DNA from: Theocolax elegans
Taxonomy: Eukaryota; Arthropoda; Insecta; Hymenoptera; Cerocephalidae
Assembly: GCA_026168455.1 (NCBI GenBank)
Contig: CM047428.1
Location: 85,516,594-85,580,593, forward strand
Length of the DNA stretch: 64,000 bases
Direction of reading: 5' to 3'
Position numbers and translations under genes: made by a program. This document shows positions 26,560 to 35,585 of this stretch, one piece after another (within the stretch, counting starts at the first letter, position 1; each line of letters begins with the position of its first letter). The notes under the pieces were generated by a model. It was not told the origin of the DNA, did not search any database, and saw nothing but the letters and a program-made list of their open reading frames with translations.

Positions 26560-27402
26560 TGTTATGTTGTAATATTTAATTCTAGACTTTATATTTTTTC
26601 ACACTTGTACACATATACATTTATTTAATTTTAATTTACAAACCTATATCAATCAATTTAGTATCTAATCAAAATATTTTAATTCTTCGCTATTGTAAAA
26701 TATATCTTGAATTTACACGATAATTCTACATACTACAAAACGTATTCACATTATTATTTTCTTATTCACAGCAAATGTCAAGTCATATATTATAAGTAAA
26801 ATTACAGTATGAAAAAATGTACCGATATTTTCGAATATTTGTTTATGCGTCACATCTGCGCTCATAAATCTATCTACTCATGTTATATTCTAAAAAAAAC
26901 TATGTAAAAAAAAATAAGTTTAGATTATTTACGACAATATGTACAATGTCACGTATAGAAAATCCCAGAGTAGGCCCGAGCGGTCCACGCGACCCTTTTT
27001 TTTTATTCTCTTCACAATTCGACCGTTGTGTCTTCGAACCACCCGTACTGCACATGTGTGCAAAAAGGCAAAGACAAAGAAATTTTCCTTGTCCAATCAT
27101 AGTTTAAATTTTCAGTTTAGACCCACCTACAACAACTCCCTTTTTCCCTTTCCCCTACACATGCTAACTAACAACTTCGTCTCGTTTACACATCAAATTC
27201 AGATTCTAACTGACCGCTGAGCGCGACACACACACACCCTTTATATGTATCGATTTAGTTTTTTAAAAGTAAACTGTAACTTATTGTAAATAAATAAGTA
27301 TTGTTTTAAGAACACTGTCCACCAATTTGTTTATTTTATTTAACCGAGTTGTGCAATATTAATTTGGCGCACAACAGGGACTTATCCAGTTAAGTCTCAC
27401 CA
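26560..27402 (+). repeat. 5' LTR of the BEL/Pao element (843 bp)
   Basis: It starts TGTTATGTTG and ends GTCTCACCA, and is the same as the 3' LTR except for one fewer A in the run near 26892. A TATA-like TTTATATG follows an AC repeat near 27240, and an AATAAA lies at 27289-27294. These suggest a U3-R-U5 layout with transcription starting around 27265-27285 (inferred). Short open frames here are repeated in the 3' LTR and have no independent support as genes. Confidence 0.97.
27239..27247 (+). promoter_or_regulatory. TATA-like motif of the 5' LTR promoter
   Basis: CTTTATATG follows a short (AC)n run and precedes AATAAA by about 45 bp. It is the best core-promoter candidate in the LTR. Assigned from sequence only; an initiator-driven start elsewhere in the LTR is possible. 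Confidence 0.4.
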
Positions 27403-27410
27403 TAAGTTTT

Positions 27411-27428
27411 TGGTCCTTCGAGCCGGAT
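27411..27428 (+). promoter_or_regulatory. Primer binding site, tRNA-Tyr type
   Basis: TGGTCCTTCGAGCCGGAT starts 8 bp after the 5' LTR. Its complement reads ...CCGGCTCGAAGGA plus CCA, which is the 3' acceptor end of insect tRNA-Tyr as I know it. Minus-strand DNA synthesis by the element's reverse transcriptase would be primed here. The tRNA assignment is from memory of the tRNA acceptor sequence. Confidence 0.88.
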
Positions 27429-27714
27429 ACAGTGGCAAAGCATTCAACAGTTTACGCTAAATCGCTACACTATTTGTCGTGAAAGTGTATCTACAGTCCA
27501 AATCATTGTTTGTGGTTCTTTATTCAACTGCATAAAATCTTTATTAAGCGTACAAATCATACATAAGCAGCATAAATCATTGTGTAAGACTTTCAACACT
27601 AATTCAAGAATCACGCTTATTTCATTGAATCTCAATTGAAATTACTCAACTACAATTATCATCATTTGTGAAATAAAAGAAAAAAAACATCATCGACAAA
27701 TACATCATACATTG

Positions 27715-27906
27715 ATGCAAGAAGTATCAATTATATTGGCTGCAAAATCATCAAACTCTCATCGTGGATTCAAGAGGAATCTACACATTCTGAAGGAAGT
27801 ATCTACACTCATTCAAGGAAGTTCGTATCCCAATTCATCTACACCGTGCGCATCTTTATTCATCAAACTACCATCAACAATCAACTATAAACATTTGTTC
27901 AAGTAA
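27715..27906 (+). CDS. Short upstream ORF in the BEL/Pao leader (63 codons), doubtful
   Basis: An ATG at 27715 opens a 63-codon frame in the 569-bp leader between the LTR and gag-pol, ending at TAA 27904-27906. It has no recognisable domain. The stop overlaps a GTAAGT (27903-27908) that resembles a splice donor. It could be a regulatory upstream ORF or chance; I would not call it a protein gene. Confidence 0.15.
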   Translation: MQEVSIILAAKSSNSHRGFKRNLHILKEVSTLIQGSSYPNSSTPCASLFIKLPSTINYKHLFK

Positions 27907-27971
27907 GTTCATCTATATCGAATCGCTAATTTCCTTACCTCTTCCTATCTCAAATTAATTTTATAAAAAAA

Positions 27972-30900
27972 ATGGCTGAAACCGGAATAAAAGAGTTAAA
28001 ATTAAAACGCGGAAATTTAAAAAGACAGTTAACTAATTTTTCAAAATTTTTTGATTCAATAAATAATCCATCTGAAGATTATGAAGAAGTCCAATTGCGT
28101 TTTGAAGACATAGAGAATATTTTACAAAAATTTGAAAACATTCATTTAAGTTTAACGTTAATTGAAGAAAAAGAGGAAAATGAAGCTTATAGAGATGAGT
28201 TTGAAAATGCATTTTTTAACATTCGTAAGCGGGTTCGACAATTTTTAAAATCAAATACTCCATCTACTGATGCAGATGCGAATACAGTTGTTTCAGTTCC
28301 ACTGGCAGGAAATCATTCAAATGTGCGTCTTCCAAAAATCGATTTGCCTTCGTTTAGCGGAGCATACGATACATGGCTATGTTTTTACGATACCTTTAAG
28401 TCGATGGTTCATAACAAAACTAATATATCGAATATCGAGAAGTTGCATTACTTACGATCTTGTTTAAAGGGCGAAGCCGCATCAGTTATTCAGTCCTTAG
28501 AAACGTCTGAGGAAAATTATACAATTGCATGGGATTTATTAGTCGATAGATACGATAATAAACGCGTTATTGTAAAAAATCATTTACGTTTACTTCTTGG
28601 TCAAGCATCATTTACAAAAGAAAGTGCATCAAATGTCAGAAATCTGTTAGATAACATAAATACACATACACGAGCTTTAATTGCTCTAGGTTCATCTGAA
28701 ACTTGGGACGATATTTTAATCTATTGTTTAACTGCAAAGTTAGATTCAATCACTCACCAAGAGTGGGAAAAGTCAATTACTACTAAAGAATTGCCAAAAT
28801 TAAATCAATTTATCGATTTTTTGAATACACGTTGTCAAATCTTAGAAGCAACTAATTTACAAGTCTCAAATTCATCAAATTTACATAGGAAAAATGTTTT
28901 AAATGTTACACAAAAAAAGGATTACTGTAATTTTTGTAAAGGTGAACATAGAATTTTTATGTGTGATAAATTCTTGAAAAAGACAACTGGTGACAGACTT
29001 GAATTTGCGAAAAAGGAAAAACTTTGTTTTAATTGTTTACGAAAGGGTCATAGTAATGAAAAATGTCTCTGCAGGCCATGCAAAAAATGCGATAAAAAAC
29101 ATCACACATTATTACATTTAGATAAACAGATAAGGCCTACTGTTGAAAATACAGCAACTCCAAATACCTCTTTAATTAATCATTTACAAGTAAATTGTAC
29201 AGGTGAGATTTTATTAGCTACTGCTCAAATTGTTTTCCTTGATAAATACAACAATAAAAAAATAGCTCGCGTTGTTTTAGACTGTGGAGCTCAAGCTCAT
29301 TTCATAACTGAAAGATTTGCAAATTTGCTAAAATTAAAACAAAATAAAACACATATTCCAGTATCTAGTTTAAATGCAACTGAAACAAAAATTAATAGTA
29401 CAGTAACCGCAAAAATTTCGTCACTTTTTAGTAATTATGAAAAAGAAATCTCTTTATTAGTAGTGCCACAAATTACAAATCCATTACCTTCTCAGCAAAT
29501 TAATATAAATCGTTTAAACTTGCCTCAAAATTTACCATTGGCTGATCCTTCTTTTTATAAAACTACAGAAATAGATGCTCTTATTGGGGCCGAAATATTT
29601 TACAAAATTTTATGTATCGGTCAAATTCCGATACAAAATCAAGATGCAGTGTTACAAAAAACAAAATTTGGATGGGTTGTTGCTGGTAATATACAAAATC
29701 AATGCTTAAAAACTAACATTTCTTGTAATTTAGTTACAAACACGATAGTTCGCGATATTTCAAAATTCTGGGAGCTTGAAGAAACTCCAGAAGTAAAATA
29801 TTTTTCAGACATTGACATGAAAGTCGAGCAACATTATTTAGACACTGTGACGAGAGACGAGACTGGACGATATACTGTAAAATTGCCTTTTAATGAAAAC
29901 AAAAATAAACTAGGTGAATCATATCCTCTTGCTGTTAAACGTTTTTATTCATTAGAAAGAAAATTGGACAAAAATCTAGAATTAAAGCAACAATACATTG
30001 ACTTTATGCGAGAATATGAACAACTGAATCATATGACTAAGGTACCTATTGGTACTCATGATAATACTGAGTATTTTTTACCGCATCATGCGGTTGTTAA
30101 AGAGTCAAGTACGACTACGAAGTTACGCGTAGTTTTCGATGGATCAGCCAAATCAAGCACTAACTTTTCACTGAATGACATTTTACACATTGGTCCATCG
30201 ATCCAAGACGATATTTTTTCTATTATCATTCGCGGACGTGTACATAAATATGTTATTGTAGCCGATATTACAAAAATGTACCGTCAAATAAACATTGATA
30301 AACATGATCGAAAATTTCAAAAAATTTTGTGGCGTGAAAACACTTACGATGATTTACAAGAATTCGAATTGAACACGGTTACTTACGGTACAGGTCCGGC
30401 ATCATATTTAGCAATCCGAAGCTTAAGAAAATTAGCAGAAGACGAAAAAGACAAATATCCATTAGCGTCCGAAATCGTTTTACGCGATTTTTATGTAGAC
30501 GACCTTTTTACCGGTGCAAACACGTATGAAAATGCATTGAAATTAAGAGACGAGTTGAATACTTTATTGAATCTAGGCGGTTTTGAATTACGTAAATGGG
30601 CTTCAAACGAACCAAAATTAGTAGAATCACTGCCAAATAACTTAAAAAATTTAGATTTATTTCAAAACCCATCTGTTTCTACAAAGGCTCTAGGAGTTCA
30701 ATGGAACCCACAAGACGATACAATATTGTATTCAATAATTACAAGTGATACTGACAAACAAGAGACAAAAAGAACAATTTTTTCTCAAATTGCACAATTA
30801 TATGATCCAATAGGATTATTGAGTCCAATAATAGTTGTAGCAAAATTAATTATGCAAGGTTTGTGGAAAATGAACATTGATTGGGATGAGTCTGTCCCGC

Positions 30901-33044
30901 AAGACATTCATACTGAATGGATAAACTACAAGAGTCAATTGCATTTATTAAATCAAATTTCATTTAGTAGGCGCATTATTATCGATGAGCCAAAAAATAT
31001 TCAAATTCATGGTTTTTGTGACGCTAGCGAGCGAGCGTATGGAGCTTGCATATACATACGGTCAGTAGACAAAAATGAAAAATGCTATACTCAACTTGTT
31101 TGCTCAAAATCGAAGGTAGCTCCGATAAAATCTCAAATAAACATTCCTAGACTTGAACTTTGTGCAGCATTATTATTAGCCAAACTTTATAAATCATTAA
31201 TTTCATTGTTACCAATCAAATTTCACGATACTTATTTTTGGTCAGATTCAACTATAACGTTAAATTGGATTAACACACAACCTAGCATATTAAAAACATT
31301 TGTTGCAAATCGCGTTTCTGAAATCAGACTAATAACTAATCCTATTCAATGGAAGCATGTCCCTACAAAGGACAACCCTGCAGATATAATTTCTCGAGGG
31401 CAAGTAATTGTAGATTTTATAAATAATGATGTATGGAAAAAAGGTCCCGAGTGGTTAGTAAAAGGTGAAGAAAATTGGCCATACTTACCGATTCGTAAAG
31501 AACCAATACCAGAAGTGCGCAAACCTATTGTACTTAAAGTAGTTTTAAATGATAATTCAATCTTAGACAGATTTTCATCAATATCTAGACTTATACGTGT
31601 ATTAGCTTATTGTTTGAGATTCGCAAATAATTCATTAAAAAGAAATGACAAAGAAACAAGTTTTTTATCTGTTAACGAGATAGAAAATGTACACAATCGT
31701 GTAATCAATCTTATTCAAAATCAACATTTTTCACGTGAAATTCATCACCTAAGTACAAATGAACCTATCAGCAACAAAAGCCAATTGAAATCACTAAATC
31801 CGTTTTTAGACGAGAACAATGTCCTCAGAGTGGGAGGAAGATTAAAACATGCAAATATTTCACACGATATAAAACATCCGATATTATTACCCAAAAATAA
31901 TCACATTACAAATTTAATTATTAAAAATGAGCATGAAAAATCATTACATGCAGGAGTACAAAATACTCTGTACCAAACTCGATCGAGATATTGGCCTTTA
32001 GATGGCAAAAACACTGTAAAAAAAATCATTCACTCGTGTATTAAATGTCATAGATTCACTAAAATAAAAAACAATCACATAATGGGTAATTTGCCAAAGA
32101 ATAGATTGACGCAGGCTAGACCTTTTTCAAACGTCGGTATTGATTATTGTGGTCCCTTTTATATAAAGGAGAAAAAGTTTAGAAATCGAAATAAAGTTAA
32201 GGTATACGTAGCTGTATTTATATGTTTTGCCACCAAGGCAATTCATTTGGAAGTTGTCAGTGATTTAACTACTGAAGCTTTTTTGGCAAGCCTAAAGAGA
32301 TTCTTTTCTCGTAGAGGCAAAAGCAAACACATTTACTCCGATCATGGCACAAATTTTACTGGAGCCAATAACGAACTGAAAAAACTGTATTCTCTTACGC
32401 AATCCACAGACTTTAATAATTCGGTTAATACTCATTTAGCAAACGAAGGAATAACTTGGCATTTTATTCCACCAAGGTCGCCTCACTTCGGGGGTCTTTG
32501 GGAATCAGCCGTAAAATCTTTTAAAAATCATTTTTTACGAACCGTTGGCAATACCTTATTAACATTTGAAGAATTTAATACTCATGTAATCGAAATAGAA
32601 GCAATACTTAACTCACGTCCTTTAACTCCATTGTCATCCGATCCTAATGATTTCCAAGTTTTAAGCCCTGCACATTTCCTCATTAGTGATTCAATGATGA
32701 ACATACCAGATGTAGATTTTTCAAAAATTCCAACCAATAGATTGTCAAACTGGCAACATTTGCAACAATTAAAGCAACATTTTTGGAATCGATGGCATAA
32801 AGAGTATTTAAATGAATTAAATACAAGGAACAAATGGCAGACTCAAGAGAAACAAAATATTCCTGTAGGAGCAATTGTGCTCTTAAAAGAAGATAATTTA
32901 CCGCCGTTAAACTGGTCTATTGGCAGAATAACTGAAATTCACCCCGGTGATGATAATGTTATTCGCGTTGTTAGTGTAAAAACTTCAAAGGGCATCTATA
33001 AAAGATCGATTAAAAAAGTTGTAATCTTACCGATAAATAATTAA
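27972..33044 (+). CDS. BEL/Pao Gag-Pol polyprotein, intact (1690 aa)
   Basis: This single uninterrupted frame would make the capsid-like and enzymatic proteins of the retrotransposon. The ATG has a good context (A at -3, G at +4). Residues 1-100 are charged and coiled-coil-like. A DUF1759-type Gag region spans about 117-270. Zinc knuckles are C319-x2-C322-x3-H326-x4-C331 and C352-x2-C355-x4-H360-x4-C365, followed by a further Cys/His cluster. The aspartic protease has an active-site motif D437-C438-G439 (usually D-S/T-G). Reverse transcriptase (about 650-880) has catalytic D765 and Y841-V-D843-D844. A Pao-type connection region follows. RNase H has D1017, E1062, D1092 and D1138. Integrase has H1321-x4-H1326, C1356-x2-C1359 and D1391/D1457/E1511. 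The C-terminus from W1594 is DUF5641-like. All catalytic residues are present, so the element could be autonomous. The protein would form cytoplasmic particles and insert cDNA in the nucleus. Confidence 0.97.
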   Translation: MAETGIKELKLKRGNLKRQLTNFSKFFDSINNPSEDYEEVQLRFEDIENILQKFENIHLSLTLIEEKEENEAYRDEFENAFFNIRKRVRQFLKSNTPSTDADANTVVSVPLAGNHSNVRLPKIDLPSFSGAYDTWLCFYDTFKSMVHNKTNISNIEKLHYLRSCLKGEAASVIQSLETSEENYTIAWDLLVDRYDNKRVIVKNHLRLLLGQASFTKESASNVRNLLDNINTHTRALIALGSSETWDDILIYCLTAKLDSITHQEWEKSITTKELPKLNQFIDFLNTRCQILEATNLQVSNSSNLHRKNVLNVTQKKDYCNFCKGEHRIFMCDKFLKKTTGDRLEFAKKEKLCFNCLRKGHSNEKCLCRPCKKCDKKHHTLLHLDKQIRPTVENTATPNTSLINHLQVNCTGEILLATAQIVFLDKYNNKKIARVVLDCGAQAHFITERFANLLKLKQNKTHIPVSSLNATETKINSTVTAKISSLFSNYEKEISLLVVPQITNPLPSQQININRLNLPQNLPLADPSFYKTTEIDALIGAEIFYKILCIGQIPIQNQDAVLQKTKFGWVVAGNIQNQCLKTNISCNLVTNTIVRDISKFWELEETPEVKYFSDIDMKVEQHYLDTVTRDETGRYTVKLPFNENKNKLGESYPLAVKRFYSLERKLDKNLELKQQYIDFMREYEQLNHMTKVPIGTHDNTEYFLPHHAVVKESSTTTKLRVVFDGSAKSSTNFSLNDILHIGPSIQDDIFSIIIRGRVHKYVIVADITKMYRQINIDKHDRKFQKILWRENTYDDLQEFELNTVTYGTGPASYLAIRSLRKLAEDEKDKYPLASEIVLRDFYVDDLFTGANTYENALKLRDELNTLLNLGGFELRKWASNEPKLVESLPNNLKNLDLFQNPSVSTKALGVQWNPQDDTILYSIITSDTDKQETKRTIFSQIAQLYDPIGLLSPIIVVAKLIMQGLWKMNIDWDESVPQDIHTEWINYKSQLHLLNQISFSRRIIIDEPKNIQIHGFCDASERAYGACIYIRSVDKNEKCYTQLVCSKSKVAPIKSQINIPRLELCAALLLAKLYKSLISLLPIKFHDTYFWSDSTITLNWINTQPSILKTFVANRVSEIRLITNPIQWKHVPTKDNPADIISRGQVIVDFINNDVWKKGPEWLVKGEENWPYLPIRKEPIPEVRKPIVLKVVLNDNSILDRFSSISRLIRVLAYCLRFANNSLKRNDKETSFLSVNEIENVHNRVINLIQNQHFSREIHHLSTNEPISNKSQLKSLNPFLDENNVLRVGGRLKHANISHDIKHPILLPKNNHITNLIIKNEHEKSLHAGVQNTLYQTRSRYWPLDGKNTVKKIIHSCIKCHRFTKIKNNHIMGNLPKNRLTQARPFSNVGIDYCGPFYIKEKKFRNRNKVKVYVAVFICFATKAIHLEVVSDLTTEAFLASLKRFFSRRGKSKHIYSDHGTNFTGANNELKKLYSLTQSTDFNNSVNTHLANEGITWHFIPPRSPHFGGLWESAVKSFKNHFLRTVGNTLLTFEEFNTHVIEIEAILNSRPLTPLSSDPNDFQVLSPAHFLISDSMMNIPDVDFSKIPTNRLSNWQHLQQLKQHFWNRWHKEYLNELNTRNKWQTQEKQNIPVGAIVLLKEDNLPPLNWSIGRITEIHPGDDNVIRVVSVKTSKGIYKRSIKKVVILPINN

Positions 33045-33065
33045 AAATATTCATTTCTTGTTTAA

Positions 33066-33083
33066 TTGATCGCGAGCGATCAA
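33066..33083 (+). other. Stem-loop just upstream of the BEL/Pao polypurine tract
   Basis: TTGATCGC-GA-GCGATCAA forms an 8-bp perfect stem, 9 bp if the flanking A33065-T33084 pair is counted. It lies between the gag-pol stop and the polypurine tract. Function unknown; it could influence plus-strand priming or be incidental. Confidence 0.5.
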
Positions 33084-33084
33084 T

Positions 33085-33095
33085 GGCGGGCGGTA
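33085..33095 (+). promoter_or_regulatory. Polypurine tract of the BEL/Pao element
   Basis: GGCGGGCGGTA directly abuts the TGTT of the 3' LTR. A G-rich tract in this position primes plus-strand DNA synthesis in LTR elements; a GGCGG-type tract is typical of BEL/Pao. Confidence 0.8.
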
Positions 33096-33939
33096 TGTTA
33101 TGTTGTAATATTTAATTCTAGACTTTATATTTTTTCACACTTGTACACATATACATTTATTTAATTTTAATTTACAAACCTATATCAATCAATTTAGTAT
33201 CTAATCAAAATATTTTAATTCTTCGCTATTGTAAAATATATCTTGAATTTACACGATAATTCTACATACTACAAAACGTATTCACATTATTATTTTCTTA
33301 TTCACAGCAAATGTCAAGTCATATATTATAAGTAAAATTACAGTATGAAAAAATGTACCGATATTTTCGAATATTTGTTTATGCGTCACATCTGCGCTCA
33401 TAAATCTATCTACTCATGTTATATTCTAAAAAAAAACTATGTAAAAAAAAATAAGTTTAGATTATTTACGACAATATGTACAATGTCACGTATAGAAAAT
33501 CCCAGAGTAGGCCCGAGCGGTCCACGCGACCCTTTTTTTTTATTCTCTTCACAATTCGACCGTTGTGTCTTCGAACCACCCGTACTGCACATGTGTGCAA
33601 AAAGGCAAAGACAAAGAAATTTTCCTTGTCCAATCATAGTTTAAATTTTCAGTTTAGACCCACCTACAACAACTCCCTTTTTCCCTTTCCCCTACACATG
33701 CTAACTAACAACTTCGTCTCGTTTACACATCAAATTCAGATTCTAACTGACCGCTGAGCGCGACACACACACACCCTTTATATGTATCGATTTAGTTTTT
33801 TAAAAGTAAACTGTAACTTATTGTAAATAAATAAGTATTGTTTTAAGAACACTGTCCACCAATTTGTTTATTTTATTTAACCGAGTTGTGCAATATTAAT
33901 TTGGCGCACAACAGGGACTTATCCAGTTAAGTCTCACCA
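33096..33939 (+). repeat. 3' LTR of the BEL/Pao element (844 bp)
   Basis: Direct repeat of 26560-27402 with the same TGTT start and ACCA end. The only difference I can see is a 9-A instead of an 8-A run near 33428. It is followed directly by the target duplication ACAGG. The AATAAA at 33826-33831 is the likely polyadenylation signal of the element transcript. Confidence 0.97.
33826..33831 (+). terminator. AATAAA polyadenylation signal in the 3' LTR
   Basis: AATAAA within GTAAATAAATAAG, about 110 bp before the LTR end. It is the likely 3'-end signal for element RNA. The same motif occurs in the 5' LTR at 27289-27294. Confidence 0.5.
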
Positions 33940-33944
33940 ACAGG
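33940..33944. repeat. 3' target-site duplication ACAGG of the BEL/Pao insertion
   Basis: ACAGG directly after the ACCA end of the 3' LTR, identical to 26555-26559. The pre-insertion site would read ...TATTACAGGGATCT.... Confidence 0.93.
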
Positions 33945-34054
33945 GATCTACCTTTTTCAATAGAGACAGACGCGTCGAAAATATTAAGGTAAACTGGGGG
34001 AAATTAAAAAAATTATTAAAAGTGGCAAAAAGGGCAGAATCTAACGAAGCGACA

Positions 34055-34075
34055 TTTTTTTTTTTTTTTTTTTTT
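34055..34075. repeat. Homopolymer run of 21 T
   Basis: Lies 115 bp beyond the BEL/Pao element. No retrocopy body or flanking duplication was recognised around it. Confidence 0.93.
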
Positions 34076-35538
34076 AATAATATTAAGAAGACGTGAAACC
34101 TTTTGAAAACGGCTATTTTCGCAAAATTTTTTTTAGAAACAAATGATATTTTTGTAAAAATTGTCTTATTTGTTCAAATTAATGAAATGGATACAGAGTA
34201 TTACTTACAAATTTATTAAAAGCTATGTCGGTAAAGAACATAAGCACTGACGGAACAATAATACATAAATAATTAAATAATCTAAAACAAATTAGATTTA
34301 CTACTTAAAACAAGTATAACGTTGATAAAACTTTTAAACAAACTGTTCCGTTCTGCATAAAAAAATAATAAAACTGAATAAGCAAACACAACTTTACTAA
34401 CTATTCATATTTCTTCCGATTTGATATACATCTATCAAGATTATATTACAACTGCTTACCAAACAGTCAAATTGAAATGAACACTTTCCGACAAATCGCA
34501 GATGAGACTCGTATTCGAAAGTTTTTAAACTCGACATTTCGTAATATACCGAAAGTTTATCGAGTGACGGAAAACGACGCGCGCGTGGCTCTCTGTCCTA
34601 TGTAAATCCATTACGTTATTCGAGCAAATTATTGACAATCACGAATCGATGCGGTTGCATATGAAAATTATTACCGCTCTAACTGTGCATTACGAATGAA
34701 AATGTTAAACGTCCCTTTCGAATTTTCAATTAAAAAAAAAACTACCTTTATGTTTATGGAGGTTGCATCTGGTTATTTTTTTGACCTGGTTTAAATAAAC
34801 ATTTTTCTCGCCCTCTTTCCCTCTGACGAGTGGTTCATTCATTATGGAAAGGCTTAATTAATCATGAGAAATATTAAAAATTTTTACAATGATTTGAAAA
34901 TCATGAAAATTCGACTCGTTCGAAAGGTAAGCACGTTTAAACATTTATCGAAATATTGATTGGGTTAATACCTCGTCAATTTATCTGATCGTGGAAAACC
35001 GAGGATATTTTTAAAATTGTGGGGACGTTCTCCGTTAGGTTTTACGAGTTGAAACATTTTCTTGACTGTAATTTTCGTCCACTTTCTATTTGAAACAATT
35101 AGAGAATTTTCCATAATTGTATGTTCAAATAAAGTGAAGTCTCCGATGGTTCGTACCATACTACGGTTAATTAGGAAAAATATAAAATATTCCACTGTTT
35201 AACGATTTAAAAAGCAAGGTACAGTAACAAGCAGATAATAACACTGAGTGATTTTCAACATTTATTTTAAACAAAGTTATTTAAAAAGCTACTTACTTAA
35301 TTCGATATGAATTATTATTTAAATTCCAATTGGTCGCGTTATTTCGCATTCGGTAAAAATTTTGTTCCTTCGTGTATAATTTAACGAGAAATCTTAGCTG
35401 CTCGAGGGAAATTCGAGGGTATAGGAAAGTTCAACTGTTTGTTTACAAGTATAGAGTGAGAGAGTACGGTGTACATGGTTTATGAAACATTTTGGACTAG
35501 AGGCTGCAGAATGGACTCTCGAACGCACCGAGGCGAAT

Positions 35539-35542
<4 letters not shown>

Positions 35543-35582
<40 letters not shown>
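35543..35582. repeat. (AG)n microsatellite
   Basis: About twenty AG units. Confidence 0.95.

Positions 35583-35585
<3 letters not shown>

Larger units (their letters stand above)
26560..33939 (+). mobile_element. Full-length BEL/Pao LTR retrotransposon (7380 bp), antisense in a heph intron
   Basis: The element is complete. In order it has a 5' LTR (26560-27402), a primer binding site (27411-27428), a leader, a 1690-codon gag-pol ORF (27972-33044), a polypurine tract (33085-33095) and a 3' LTR (33096-33939). A 5-bp target duplication ACAGG lies at 26555-26559 and 33940-33944, and the LTRs begin TGTT and end ACCA. Single-ORF gag-pol with DUF1759, A17-type protease, the order protease-RT-RNase H-integrase and a C-terminal DUF5641-type region places it in the BEL/Pao superfamily. 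There is no envelope ORF. LTR near-identity and the intact ORF indicate a very recent insertion. It is transcribed in the opposite sense to heph, with its 5' LTR about 230 bp from the heph acceptor. Confidence 0.97.

Noticed and set aside
26880..27220. Open frames of 66-93 codons in the 5' LTR, repeated at 33345-33757
   Set aside because: They recur only because the LTR is duplicated; no domain and normal LTR control sequence explains them.
34055..34075. Poly-T run as the tail of a minus-strand retrocopy
   Set aside because: No gene-like body or matching flanking duplication is visible on either side.
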